A stretch of 64,000 nt of DNA from Cryptomeria japonica (GCF_030272615.1 NC_081412.1:20749932-20813931); one strand, 5' to 3'. Shown: positions 35,466 through 48,200, counted from the first letter of the stretch. Translations and numbers: made by a program. The notes: generated from the letters alone by a model not told the origin.

Positions 35466-37794
35466 AATTTAGAGTGATGTTAGGGGGGGGGAGGGGCCAA
35501 ATGAGCTTCCACCTTCACGTGGTTGGCCCTGTTAAGTAGAGAATATTAAACTATTCTCAAAACCAAGCGAAGCTAAACAAGATAACACACTTTTCAATAT
35601 TTCATTATGTTGCACAGTTAATCTTATTGAATAATGTATATTGAATCTTAATTGCAAGGTCCAACAAATCCAACACGAATAACAACACCACAAGTTGTTG
35701 GGTATAATGAACTCCCATAGTGTCTTGTTTGTACACGAACAATATGAGTTGCTTCTAGTGTTGATATCCAAGGCAAGACTGCAAAGGTTATGAATATGCC
35801 TCATCCTTGTAAGTTTTTTTATTACTTGTCATTTTCTTTAGCATTTTGTTACTTCATGAATGAGATATTTTCAGATGTCTATTCCATGAATACCTCTCTA
35901 TTGTATGCTTCATGATCTCGCTTTTGATTTAACTCTTTATATGTCCTAAAATTGTATGAGCCTAATAGCTTCTACTCTTGTTGATAGTTTGGTGGCTCTG
36001 AACAATGGCTCCTTTGAAGAAGTGTGATCCTTGTAATTTTGGCCTTCCATGATGTGAAAAAGAGGTTATGTTATGAATAATGGTCCAGATGATTTAGATA
36101 TTTCCTATTATGTTGAGTATGAGTAAATTTGGGCTTCCTTGGCTATGGTCACTATTTTGTACTAACTATTGTCATTTAGTGTGATTTGAGAATGGACTTC
36201 AAGTAATCATGAGGGTGGAAACAATATTCAAGTGTAAGGGGGTATGCGGCCTTGACCAAGGGATAAACAAGCAAAGAGGTATGTTGAGTGCATATATACA
36301 TTTTATGTTGCCATGATATAAGTAAGATATCAAACATGTAACTTAGATTGATTTGCAATTTCATTCATAAATATTAGATCTTCCTTGTAATTTCATTCTT
36401 GGTATCTCTATCAATCATGTTGCTAAATGAAAATCCTAAACCTCTCTCATTGATGCATGGACATATAGAACGTTGTTGTTTCTACACAAAGGATTGTAGG
36501 AATTACTTTCAAAAACTATCAAAAAATTGTTAAACCTTAATAGTCCAAGAATCCCTAAATTCATTGGTGAAAAATTCTAGTGAAGGTTGTGTAACATTAT
36601 TTTGAGAATGTATGGAAGTGCATGAAGGTTGTATAATAGTGTTGGGAGAATTGACAGATGATTGACAACAATGACTGTGACAGCCAAGTCACTTAGGACA
36701 ATCGGCAAGATGTGATTTGTTTCCGCTTATTAGGGCCTCCAAACCCCTTTAAAAGTTTCCAAGGATCACTACAACCCTATCTCAGATGTCCACCACATTA
36801 TAAGATTATTTATTTCATCATACTCCCAAAAACTCAGTCTTTATTTGTTCACTGGGACAGCCACACACTATCGAGAGACAGTCATAAAGTTCTTGATGAT
36901 TTGCTCTACCCAAGGGCCAGAATAGCTTGTAAAGGGTCTGCACTAACCCTCTGCACCCCTCACTACCTTCCTCCAAACACCAAGGGGGTCTATCTTGCAC
37001 TTCCAACTTCAAATCTACCCTCAATGCTGCACTAGGTCTGATACATGACCAATATCATACCAACAGTCACCATTTGCACGTGCCAATGAATCTTCGAGAC
37101 CTACAAAGCATGAAAACATGAAAGATAATACCAATATACATGTTCTTTTGCTTTGGATAATATGAAGTGTTGGTAATCACAATGTACACGGATTGGTTTT
37201 AGTAGTAAATCCATAGAAGTAACCTTTCAAAGTAGTGCAGTTTCATTGTAGTCTAGTATGGCAATGTGAAAATCACAACCTCTATGTTTCCTACAAAACC
37301 TCAAAAGCATAAGTTATTACATTCAGATATTTGAAAGTTGAAAATCCAGAAAGTGAAAACTTATGTAATAGTTGTGCAGTTCTATGAATTTGTATTTCAA
37401 GCTTGGGGAAGCATGTTGAAGTTACTTTCAGATACTACACATGTATTCTTTATTGTATGCCTTTACTATGATACCACAGCTGCTTCCTTATTTGAACAAA
37501 AGTTTGTTTAATATTAAGCAAATTAATATGAACTGTATGAGAGGGAATATGTTGTTTTCTTTACTGTATTTCTAAGAAATATTTTTACTAGTGTGTGTAT
37601 GCTACTATTGCTTTGGAGGGGTCCTCATTGTATAGGTTCATTTGGAACTAGATTAGATTTTCTTTGGTCTTTTTGTAATATTTAGATTTTAGGTGAGTAT
37701 ATACTATATAGATAGTGTATTAAGAGTTAGAGACCATTTCATTCTTAGATGCTTTTAAACAATTTTTATGGGGGTTGAAGAGTTAGAGAGGAAG

Positions 37795-38443
37795 AGGCAC
37801 ATTTAGGTGTTATAATTGTAATGAACTAGGGCACCCATCATTCAAATGTCATAAATGGAGTGAAGATAAGAAAGATAGGAGGGTAAACTTGACACAAAAA
37901 GACACAAAAGGAGAAGAACAAGAACCTATCTTGGCATTTCTAGAGGAAGGAGAGCTATTACTCATGGGGAAAGTACAACCATCACAGCAAGAGAGGATCT
38001 TCAAGACAAAATGTCTAATCCATGGCAAGGTATGCAATTTGATTGTTGATTCGGGGGCTTGTCACAATTTGGTTGCTTATGAAGTAGTCAAAAAGTTGAA
38101 TTTACAAACCCTTCCACATCCTAAGCCATATTTGGCTACATGGGTTAGTGAAGGTTAGAATATGTTGGTAAAGGATCAAGTAGTCATAAATTTCTCCATT
38201 GGTAAGTATGTTGATAGCATTTTATGTGATGTCATGGATATGAGTTGTGGTCATTTAATTTTGGGCAGACCTTGGCAATGTTCTGGAAGAATTATACATG
38301 ATGGTTACACAAACACCTATTTGGTTCATAAGGGTAAGATGACATATAAGTTAAGCCTATTGATTCAAGGAAGAAAAGACAATATTGTTATGTGTTTTGG
38401 TGATAAGTTTTTATGTTCAAAGGCAGGGTACAAAGAGGACTGA
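37795..38443 (+). pseudogene. Ty3/gypsy zinc-knuckle and protease fragment
   Basis: The plus strand reads CYNCNELGHPSFKC (CCHC) near 37805, then VCNLIVDSGACHNLVAYEVV (aspartic protease DSG motif), a stop at 38158, and LCDVMDMSCGHLILGRPWQ followed by IIHDGYTN. These are typical of plant gypsy polyproteins between gag and RT. RT, integrase and LTRs are not visible, so this is a fragment carried in the CACTA element. ORFs from 38444 to 38984 are unrecognised. Confidence 0.75.
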
Positions 38444-38989
38444 TTTGCAGCAGTATGACAGTCTGGTTCATAGAGAAGGTTGGGATCTCAAACATGTGCA
38501 AGTGGGTTCAGTACAGTGAACTATCATTGGAAAATAAAGGGGGAGTAGGTTTGATAAGTTGCAGATGCCTCAAGACAGAGGGAAGAAGGCATTCATAACA
38601 TCAACTTCAAACAAGAACACCAATGGTTTGGGGCAGCCAAATCATAAAGTTTTTATTTCTAATGATTGGTGTGTGAATGCAGGTGATCATAAGAAGAATA
38701 AGGTCACTTTGGGGAACTATCTAGTTCCTAAATGTCAGATAACAGCAAGCAAAACCAAAGGAAGGACATGGATGACTTCTTGGGACAAGAGTCTTTTTCA
38801 AGGTAGGGTGTATGGTGCAGGGGCACTCAAGCAATCCAATGCAACCATGAAGCCATCAGAGGCCAATGAGGAATTTCAAACATCAAGAAATGTCTACAAG
38901 ATCAACTATGAGGTCTTAAAACCAATAATGGCCTTTGAGGCACAAAAATGTAAAAAAGTTGTCAATCTATCCTTAAAGTTGTAAAATGT

Positions 38990-40100
38990 TGGATATTGGG
39001 TCAAAACACCCAAAAAGGGATCTAGGAGGGTTTAGATGCATCTAAATAGGCAATAGGGATGAAAATACATAAATTCCAATGTTTATTTCAATATGGTAAT
39101 GAAATTTTAATATGTTGCCAAATTCAAAAATTTGAATTCCAACGGTTAGGAAAAATTAGGTGGGAAACTAGTTTTAAGTGTTTTTGTGCTAAATAAACAA
39201 TGTAACCAACCATAAGTTGGTTGAAAAAACATAGAGGAAGGTTTATAAAGTCATTTTAATGCAATGTACAGCATGGTGAATGCCTGGTGTACGGACAACA
39301 TCTGGAAAAGTAATGAAACTCAGATTTTGAAGCCATTTCCTGATTTTCATGAACTTGTGAGGATTTTACTTGGTATAATTCATATGATAGCATTTTTAGG
39401 GCATTGATTTTAACATTGAATACCTCTATGAATTCTTTGAAGTCACTACTAGATTATAAAATTGATTTATTACTAACTGTCCCAGAATTTTGTTACTTTT
39501 TCCTTTAACAGTTTTGACAAATTCTAATACTATGGTCATTCCATGAATGATATGACTCTAATTCTCATGGAATGACTATAAAATGACATTAAATTTCTCT
39601 TGCTATACAAAATTCCAAGACGCCAGACAAAAAAAATGCACTTTTAGATACCCTTTTGGCTTTTCTATAACATACTTAGAGCATTTAGCAAGTTGTTTTG
39701 GAAAGTATCTGTTGTTTTTAAGTTGTCCTTTGTTTTCAATTAACTAGAATGGTAGATTAACAAAGCAACTACAAGAAATATTACTCCCTGGTACTTCTAA
39801 CTTCAAAAAAGTCTTAGCACATGAAAAATGATGAAGGAATCTGCAATCAATTTCAAGGTATGAGGTTCCCAACCCCAAAAGCCCTAAATTCTTCACTCAA
39901 ACCCCTAAAAACAAGGATTTCTCCAATCTCACACTTCCAGACACTTCTGGAATCAATTGGTGGTTGTCTCACCTTTAGATATCCAACATACAACTATACA
40001 AATCATAAGATATACCCCTCCAATGGGTAGATCTCTCCAACCTTCACCCTACCTAGCCTCTCCACTAGGATTTCCCAGTAAGAGATCATCGTAAATTTGT
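38990..40100. other. CACTA interior, nothing recognised
   Basis: AT-rich. TGTTGGATATTGGG near 38988 could start an LTR but no partner was found. The ORF at 39821-40030 shows no family resemblance. Confidence 0.4.
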
Positions 40101-40106
40101 TAACCT

Positions 40107-40744
40107 TCACCAAGAGATCACCGTAAATTTTTCAACCTTTCCTTCATTTAAACCAAGTAAACCTTTATGTATATGTATATGCATATGCATATACATATGT
40201 ATATGCATATGCATATACATATGTATATGTATATGATCTTTTATGAATATAGAGAGCTTACTATTATATATACTAATTCAATAATCTAACAATTTTATTT
40301 TGAGAAGTAATTCATTCCTTTAAATATTATTAACAACCAAAGGGTTGTAGTTCAATCAATCGATCATAATTGGTGTAGGTGATAGCGTGTTTCTTAATTA
40401 TACCATCCATAAAAGGCTTATACTATTATATATATATAATCAATAATTCAACAATTCTATTTTGAAAAGTACTCCATTAATTTAAAAATTATTAACAATC
40501 AAATGGTTGTACTTAAATCAGTTGAGCATAATTGGTGAGGGTGATGATATGTTTCTTGATTATACCATCCACAAAATGCTCAAAATTAAATGAAAATCTT
40601 TAATGAATACACAAAACTATATACATATGCATATACATATGCATATGTATGCATATCCATATGCATATGCATATGCATATACATAAAGGTTTACTTGGTT
40701 TAAATGAAGGAAAGGTTGACAAATTTATGGTGATCTCTTGGTGA
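40107..40744. mobile_element. Fold-back (long inverted repeat) element
   Basis: The left arm, from TCACCAAGAGATCACC at 40107 through AAACCAAGTAAACCTTTATG (about 40170), is matched in reverse complement by CATAAAGGTTTACTTGGTTT...GGTGATCTCTTGGTGA ending at 40744. Inside each arm is a palindromic ATGCATATACATATGTAT-type tract (40170-40235 and 40618-40685). The centre is a tandem duplication (about 40255-40410 and 40413-40576) whose units contain TTGTA(G/C)TT(C/A)AATC..., faintly tRNA A-box-like. Class uncertain. Confidence 0.7.
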
Positions 40745-41089
40745 CTACACCACAATTAGGACAATGATCTCAAACACTATTTTTACCATTCTTTTGGTGA
40801 TTGTTCCCAATTGTGTATGTCTTGCTTATGTATGAAAATGGCATTTTGTAGCTTTCCACCAATGATGTATTTGAGATGTCTTTCATTTAGATATGGCATG
40901 AGCTTAGTCCTAAAGTGAGACTAGGGAGTTGGACCATCTCAATCATGGTGTGCCTGATATATTATCTTGAAACCAATGTACCTCATATTAGCCTCAAACC
41001 TATGCCCCCTACTGGTAGGTAATGGGGATAGAATATCCTTCGCTATACATATCAATGACTGGATAATAATATTTTTTTTGATAAAAATA

Positions 41090-41590
41090 TTATTATCGTC
41101 AGAATTACGACAAATACCAAGCTTTCCACCAACGATGAAATCGTCGAACATACAACGTTCTCGTCGATGAAAAGGTTTTGGAGTCATCACACTTCTGACT
41201 CAAACTGCACAAACATTCGATGAGGATATTGTATGTGCAATGGCACTTCGTAGTCAGATGGTCATTGATGCCTCCGAATGGACCGAAGACACAAGCGTCA
41301 GACAAACAACATCACCCTCGATGCAAAGTTCCAAATTTCCGTCGACTTTCTGACAAAATATACAAAAGCATCCGACGGGGACGCTGCATGTCCGACGACT
41401 TTTTTGACTGGAAGAGCGATCATGCCCACCATCGGCAAAGTCCATGGGATTGTCGTATTTTTGACGGTCAGGGGCATCGTCGACAAGTCTGACGATGAGT
41501 TTTTTACGGCTACTTTTGTCGACACTCTGACAAAAATTAGTCGCAATTCTGACAATTGACCGTCGAAAATTAGCTTCGAATGTACGAGTG
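41090..41590. repeat. CACTA right subterminal and terminal region
   Basis: Dense short words CGTCGA, TCCGACG, TCTGACAAA and TCTGACGATG on both strands, much richer in CpG than the flanks, ending in the TIR (revcomp CACTCGTACATTCG...TTTCGACGG). This is the expected subterminal repeat zone for transposase binding. Overlapping ORFs here are by-products. Confidence 0.75.
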
Positions 41591-41593
41591 CCA

Positions 41594-42956
41594 TTTCTCA
41601 CTTTCGCTAGCTTCATCAAAAGTTTTGGGTTCAAGTTTTGTCATGAGCCAGAAATTTACTTGCTCATCACTCTAGGCTAGTCTTCTTCTGGTTTACACAC
41701 CTTCATTTTTATCTCTTATGATATGTTCTTCTGGATGATTCTTCTGCACATACCGGTTGGAGTTCTTTATTGGTGCTTCCTCTACTGGTCCATTTTCATA
41801 TTTATCTTCATGCTCATTGTGTGAAATATCACTATAGGGTACCAGTGCAGATTCTTTCTTATGTAGGTCTTCTCTATTCTCACATTTATACTATCAACCA
41901 TTTTTCTCAAATTCTTGTTGTAGCATTTGTAGGCTTTGCTCTTGGTTGAGTAACCCAAGAATATTCCTTCATCACTTATGGAATCAAAACTTCCTAGTCC
42001 ATCTGCATCTCTCTTGATGAAGCACTTACTTCCAAATACTCTAAAATGATTGAGTGATGGTTTAAAGTTGTACCATAACTCATAGGGAGTCATTCTATTG
42101 TTTACTCTTAGTTGTACCCAGTTTAATGTATAGACAGCAGTATGAATTGCTTCCTTCCAGTATGTATCTAGTATGATAGCCTCATTTAACATTGTCCTAG
42201 CCATTTCATTTACTGTCCTATTCTTCCTTTTTGCCACACCATTCTGCTATGGTGTTCTTGTTGTTGAATATTGTCTCTGGATTCCATGTTTCTCATAATA
42301 ATAAATAAACACACTTGAAGAATATTCTCCACCCTGGTCTGATCTTAAACACTTTAACCGGTGTCCACTGTCATTTTCAACCATCCTTCTAAAAATATTG
42401 AATCTTTCAAATGCATGTGATTTTTCATGCAAAAATGTCACCCAAGTCATCCTCGAGCAGTCATCAATGAATTACATGAAGTATCTCTCACCAGTCAAGG
42501 CCCTTGTCCTTGATGGTCCACACAAATATGTATGTACTAACTACAGAGGTCTTAAGGTATTATACTCTTTTGTTTTGCAACGCACTCTGATTTGCTTGCC
42601 TCTGATGCATTCATCACAAAAAATACTTGCTAGTTTAGTTATCTGTGGAATGTTTCTTACACACCGATTCTTGCTTATCTTCACCAGATTGTCAAAGTTT
42701 AGATGGCCTAATCTCCGATGCCACAACCATATTTCATCAACATGTCCCATCATACATTGGGACTCATAGCATTCCCTCGGATTGTAAACATTACCATATG
42801 TTCTCATTCCTTCTGCCACAACCTGACTGGTACTCTACTTTCTTATATGACAACCAGTAGCATCATATGTGAACTTGTACCCTTTGTCACACATCTGACT
42901 TACACTCAGCAAATTATGCTTCAGTCCTTCCATGTAGTGCACATCATGAGCCTTAA
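41594..42956 (-). pseudogene. Element C integrase and start of RT
   Basis: On the minus strand: end of protease (from 42956; LLSVSQMCDKGYKFTYD), GAG-pre-integrase with WHRRLGHLNFDNL and CDEC (42819-42541), and integrase core with RSDQGGEYSS and KHGIQRQYSTTRTP (42450-42247). Next come a TAG where family members have CAG, then QNGVAKRKNRTVNEMAR, WKEAIHTAVYTLN and VFGSKCFIKR (42237-41782), and the RT start near 41634. The family's catalytic Glu in NGVAERKNRT is Lys here, so integrase would be dead even without stops. The first integrase Asp region is degraded. Element D interrupts the RT at 41593. Confidence 0.88.
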
Positions 42957-42963
42957 GCTTACC
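42883..42963. repeat. Left copy of the 81-bp duplication flanking element B
   Basis: TTTGTCACACATCTGACTTA ... AAGCTTACC is repeated at 49535-49615 with a few substitutions. Both copies encode the same piece of element C's protease/pre-integrase (GKLKAHDV.YMEGLKHNLL on the minus strand). Confidence 0.9.
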
Positions 42964-43763
42964 AAATGCACGCTCCAATGAGATATTGTAGGTGCTTGAA
43001 GGTTTTGTCAGTGATGGAAACCTTACAATCTTATGACACCGGTAAGGCAATTTACCGGCACTAGCAAGGTCAGACTCTACACCGGCACATAGACCATTGG
43101 CACCGACAGTGAAAGAAAGTATATCAGCACAGAGGCCGATAGGAATTTTGTTTGTAATATATTTTGTTAATTATTGTAAAATCATTGTAAGCTGACTTGG
43201 CAAGTTGTAAAATGACTCATATATATAAGAGATCATTGTAGAACATTTTTGTAATCATGGAAGAAGATTATTAGGTGAAATAAGGCAGACCTATTATGTG
43301 AATTATAGGTTAAGGGTTTATGTATAAAGCAGAGCTATAAACTGGTACTAGATCTAGCACGGTAGATGCTATTTTGAAGCAGTACAAGACATTGGATTTA
43401 TATAATCCATTTTATAAGTCAGTGAGACTTCCCATTTTGTAATTGAGCAGTGAGTTCTAGGCACTTGGCCTTCCTGCATGTGCAGGCCCCTATTGTAGTA
43501 GTAATATTCTCTTATTGGCTAGTAAGTGAATATTGTGGGTCATAAATCCCACCAAGGTTTTTCCCACACCAGGTTTCCTCGTTAAACTACTGTGTTATGT
43601 TGTGTTTTCATTTGGTTGTTGTTATCTTTGTTTATTGCATTACTTTCTATTTACCGGTATACAGTATTGATATGCTTTACATGTTTTAAGTTAAGAAAAT
43701 CTTATAACCAGTTAGATATTGATTCACCCCCCCACCCTCTTAGTATTTGGGGGAATCCTAACA
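42957..43763 (+). repeat. Element B 5' LTR
   Basis: Homologous to 48727-49534. Its first six bases (TGTTGG in the 3' LTR) are replaced by GCTTAC, which belongs to the flanking duplication. It ends CCTAACA. The near-terminal hairpin AGATATTGA/TTAGTATTT (43714-43748) holds a C-rich loop. Confidence 0.9.
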
Positions 43764-43765
43764 AT

Positions 43766-43778
43766 TGGTATGGGAGCC
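43766..43778 (+). other. Element B primer-binding site, mutated
   Basis: TGGTATGGGAGCC in place of TGGTATCAGAGCC, two bases after the 5' LTR end. Confidence 0.8.
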
Positions 43779-43834
43779 TGATCCTCTATTTTTAGAAGCC
43801 TAACAGCTTGAGGAAGATCTTGACACCGGTAGAG

Positions 43835-44947
43835 ATGAAAAACTTGATGAAGCAATTAGAAGCAGCTCTCTCAGACTATGATGCAGAAAAGTTGAAAAAT
43901 ATCAAACTTGAAGATGATCTAAAGGCTGCACATGATATTATTCAAGCACTTCAAGAAAATCTTACCATTGCAAGAAACAAGAGAAGAGAACTTTGTGAAA
44001 AGATGCAAAATGAGAATGATGAAAAGGAAACTCTTAGTGATCTGATAAACAAGCTAAAATAAGAAAACATGACAACAAAGAATGAGATGCAGGATATGAC
44101 TATGAGATTTTGTAAAGAAATTGAAGATAGAAAGAATAATGAAAAAGATCTGACTAGAAGACTAAGTGATGTTGCAAATGAGAACACAAGACTTAGCTAT
44201 GAAAATGATATGTTGAAGACAGATCTGATGCATACACAGAATGACTCAAATGAACTTATGAGACAGAAAGAAATCTTGGTAAGAGAACTGGATACTGCAA
44301 ATCAGCACAAGGAAAAATTCAAGAAAAGCTCAGAAGAACTTGGTGACTTGTTGAAGAATCAGAAACCTAACGATGACACTTGTGGACTTGGCTTTGAAGC
44401 TGGTGAAATCTCTGGTACTGCAAACACACGGGATCATAGCAAACCGGTAAGACAACCTACTGCTTATAAATTTAATGATAAATGCTTTAACTGTAACAAG
44501 TATGGTCATAGAGAAAATCAACCTAGATCTAGAAATTATCAGAATACCAATACACCCACTGGTCAATGTTCAAAATGAAACAAAGTTGGTCATAATTCAG
44601 AAAATTGCAGAATGAATGTAAGATGTTATGTTTGTGGAAGATTTGGACACTTATCTAATCAATGCAGAACACAAACCGCCATAGGATATGGGAAAGTTAT
44701 TCAGAAAAATAATGTGACTTGTTATGCCTATAACAAGATTGGACATATTGCTAAATTTTGTAGAAGCAAGTCCTCACCGGTAAATAACAAAGGTCCTAGT
44801 TTGAAAGGAAAAGAAAAGGTTGAAGAAGTTAAGCAGGAATTCTCAAAACAATGGATCAAGAAATCAGAACTAAATGTTGATAGGAATACTCCTCCACCGG
44901 CAGAACAGAGTAACACTCCACCGGCAAGAGACTCTTCATCTAACTGA
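43835..44947 (+). pseudogene. Element B gag: coiled coil plus four zinc knuckles
   Basis: A single frame from ATG 43835, broken by TAA at 44060 and TGA at 44576. Residues about 1-170 are a continuous coiled coil, collinear with element A. The motif CGLGFEAGE precedes the knuckles. These are CFNCNKYGHRENQP (last Cys lost; 44483 on), CSK-stop-NKVGHNSENC (the TGA replaces the second Cys), CYVCGRFGHLSNQC (intact, 44624-44665) and CYAYNKIGHIAKFC (second Cys to Tyr). The end is basic and Pro-rich. There is no UBN2-type capsid domain, so it probably co-assembles with a helper gag. The stops make this copy defective. Confidence 0.85.
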
Positions 44948-45253
44948 AGAAAATTCCTTGAGGGTTTGGCAGTCAAATGTGAAACATACTATTATTCCCT
45001 TGATTGATGGTGAGAAGTTAAAATTACTTCTATACCGACAGATAAGTTAAGTTCATTACTTAACCGGCAAGCATTAAATGTGGTGGTTGGAAAAATTAAC
45101 ATTATAAATCGGTGTTTTGGCTCCATTTTCATTTCACCAAGCATTCAAAACATCTGAAGAGTGCGAAAATTCCTGAGCAAAGGCATTTCGAGCAAAGAAG
45201 TGAAGCAATTTAGCAAACAATCATTCCTAAGGCAGATAAAGGTATTTATAATC

Positions 45254-48200
45254 ATGGCTTCTTCATCTATTCCTGAATTCATAGCAAACCCTACTGTAGT
45301 CAAAGTGATCAAATGCCCTAGACCCGTATTTCAGTTAGTTCTCGAAATTGCTAAGAAGGATGATAATGTTGGTGCATTTTCTCAAATCCCTAAAGGAGTA
45401 GTTTTTGTTGAAGACCCTAGAATGTACATTCATTGTCACATAGAAGAATTAGGTGATGAGGATATCAAGAGCATGTATAAGATTGTAATTTGTGACAATT
45501 CCGGTAATGTTAAACCTGAACACAAAATAGTAGAAACCCTAGGATTCACTAAAATTCTCAGTATTCTGGATTTTCCTAAGGATGTCATAAGGATAGTTCT
45601 AAGCAGGGTACATGGTGCATTCTTCTGGTTGGACTCAGTTCACAAAATCACTAAAGAGGTAGTAAAGGCCATGACAGGGTTACCCTCCACCGGTAACAGA
45701 CTAGATAAAACAAAGAAGGTCTCAAATGACCTAGTGATTAACCTAACAGGTGCGGCATCTAATAAGAGATCTTTAAGAGTAAATGATGTTATCAACATCA
45801 ATGTTAGATTCATTAGCATGATTTTAGGCTCCAAAACCACACATGCAAATAGGTTAAATTCAGTCTCTAGCCTATGCATAAAGAGTGCTTATGACATGAT
45901 TAAATATAATGCAAAAATAGATGTGTGTGAATGGTTGAAATATGAACTAGGAAAGATAAAGAAAGACAAAAAGGGGACATTCAGATTTGGAAACCTACTT
46001 ATTTGTTTAATGCTACACATAACAAAACAAGTGCCTAGTATCGGTAACAAAAATCTTGGTTTTGATATACCGGTAGGCAAACAATTGTCAGATTTACTAA
46101 GCAACATGGGTGAAAATAGAGAAAAGAACATAAATGAGTACTTTCAGGTATTAAAGGCCCAGATGAATACCAGAGTCAGACTGTCACAAGAAATTCTAAA
46201 TAAGTATAAGGATGAAATCTGTTTTGTTATTAAGAAGGATGAAACTTGGATGGAGGTAGTTATCCCAAGAACAATTTGGGTTACTGAAATGGGTTATGAA
46301 ACTGATAACCACATAATTGAAACATATGCAAAAGCCCTCTTGGAAGCACCCAAGGAACCTAAAGAAGAGGTATTTGGTAGTGCTGAGACTATTGAGAATC
46401 AAATTCAATCAAAGAAAAGGGTAAATAAGGTGGAAGCAACAATTAGAAGAGGATCTAGACAAGCTAAAGCTATCAAGGAAGATGTACTCAAACAAACTGG
46501 TATTACTAAAGATGAGTTAGAAGCACTTCAGCCAGAAACTCACCTTTCACCGGTTGCAACTTCTTCGGAAAGTGATATGCTAGCTGCATTTAAAAGAGTT
46601 GTGAGGAAAAGAGAACCTTTACTGGTATCTACACCTTCTCTTAGCAGAACCAGACAAAAACAATAGGCAATAAGGCCCCCGGCTAAGAAGATAACTCCAA
46701 AGAAGAAGTTAACACCCAAGAAGAAGACTCAACAAACCATTGCTCCAATTGATAAACTTCTAAATGAAATAACAGAGGATGGAAAGCTGAAAAACATCAA
46801 TAAATTATATGATTCATTATCAACTGATGACAAAGAAAAAGTTGAAAACAGTGTAATCCTACACTTGGACATTTACAAGAAATTTTTAATGCAAGTTGTG
46901 GATGAATTACCAGCAAAACTGTTTAAAAGACTTGAAGCTAGAAGGCAAGCTGTTATAGAGCTTGATAAGAAAATAAAAGTTGAAAAACTACTTGTTGTTT
47001 ATCCTGTCAACTCACCAAAAGAGATAGATGATCTGATCTCTGAGGCTAACCGGTTAGTATTTTCAACTGCACACCGACATGTAGCACTTATGGTTGGTAG
47101 ATTGAATGAGGTTGTAGAGGAAATTGCTAATGCATGGGACATATTCCTTGTAGAGAAGGAAAAGTAGGAAGAATATAGAAATCCTAAACCCATCAAAGTA
47201 TACCAAAAAGATAAGGATAAGGGAAAAGGCAAGGTTGGTGGACCACCTAGCATAAAAATAACAGATAATCTATCCCCACGGCCTCTAGATACTCCACCGG
47301 TAGTTACCACTGAAAATCAACCGGCTAGTGAGAGTATGGACATACCACAAGAGGACACAAATCCTAACTCTAAGGTGTTATACACAGTGGACATTGACAC
47401 TCAGAAAGTCAATATTGTGGTAGATAAGGACTCAATAGGGAAAATAGATATGGCTAATGAGCCACTAGTAACAGATAATACAGAAGGTAAACCGGCAAAT
47501 GACAACACTGAGAAACAAGCAGAGCAACAGGCTCACTCAGAGCAACAAGCTCCCTCTCAGCAATAGGTTCATACAGAGACAGTGCCATCGGTAATAGCCG
47601 AGCAATCCAAACCTTTGCTTAAAGAAATAGAAACACAAACTGACCTACCAAAGGTCACCACAAGCAAGGAAATTGCTTCCACCGGTGGAATATAGAGTGT
47701 TGGCTCTTCAAATGCAGAATTCAAATCAACTAATGTAATAGAAGTTCTTTTGGATTCCATCAAGAAGATAACAGAATGTAGCTCACAAGAATACAAGGCA
47801 ATAAATGATACCATTCCAATTTTGAAAATGATAGCACCTAAATGTAATATAGATAATAAAGATTCTTTGAGTCAACTTGACACTTTATCTAAGTATATTA
47901 CTGACAACACTGTGACAGTTGAACAAATAAAAGAGGAAGCATTCAAGGAGAGATTAGAGAAAGAAAAACATAAATTCTTTGAGGAAGAAATAAAGAAGTG
48001 TACAAGGCAATTTGACACTCTTTTACCAGAACTATGTAGTACACTGAAGGAATTTAAAACTTTGTATAGGGATACATGTAAAACTAACTTTTTCACAATA
48101 GATATAGACCAGACGATCAGCAAGATACAGGAGGAAATAAACCAACTAGCTGATAATTTCATTAATTCATCTGAACCACTATCAGCTCTTGAGCAGAAAA

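Larger units (their letters stand above)
21331..41590 (+). mobile_element. Element D: 20.3-kb CACTA (En/Spm) DNA transposon
   Basis: It starts CACTA at 21331 and ends GAGTG at 41590. The two ends share an imperfect inverted repeat of about 31 bp that finishes in TTTCGACGG. CCA at 21328-21330 and 41591-41593 is the 3-bp TSD typical of CACTA elements. Removing the element rejoins element C's RT (VRNG + WVDAMDEELT) in frame, which fixes the borders. It encodes tnp2-type and second En/Spm-type genes, both decayed. Gypsy fragments, a SET-like piece and a fold-back element add to its length. Confidence 0.88.

Noticed and set aside
41254-41634. 126-aa and overlapping ORFs near the CACTA right end
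   Set aside because: They read across subterminal CGTCGA/TCTGAC repeats; only the last residues (41634-41594) belong to element C RT.
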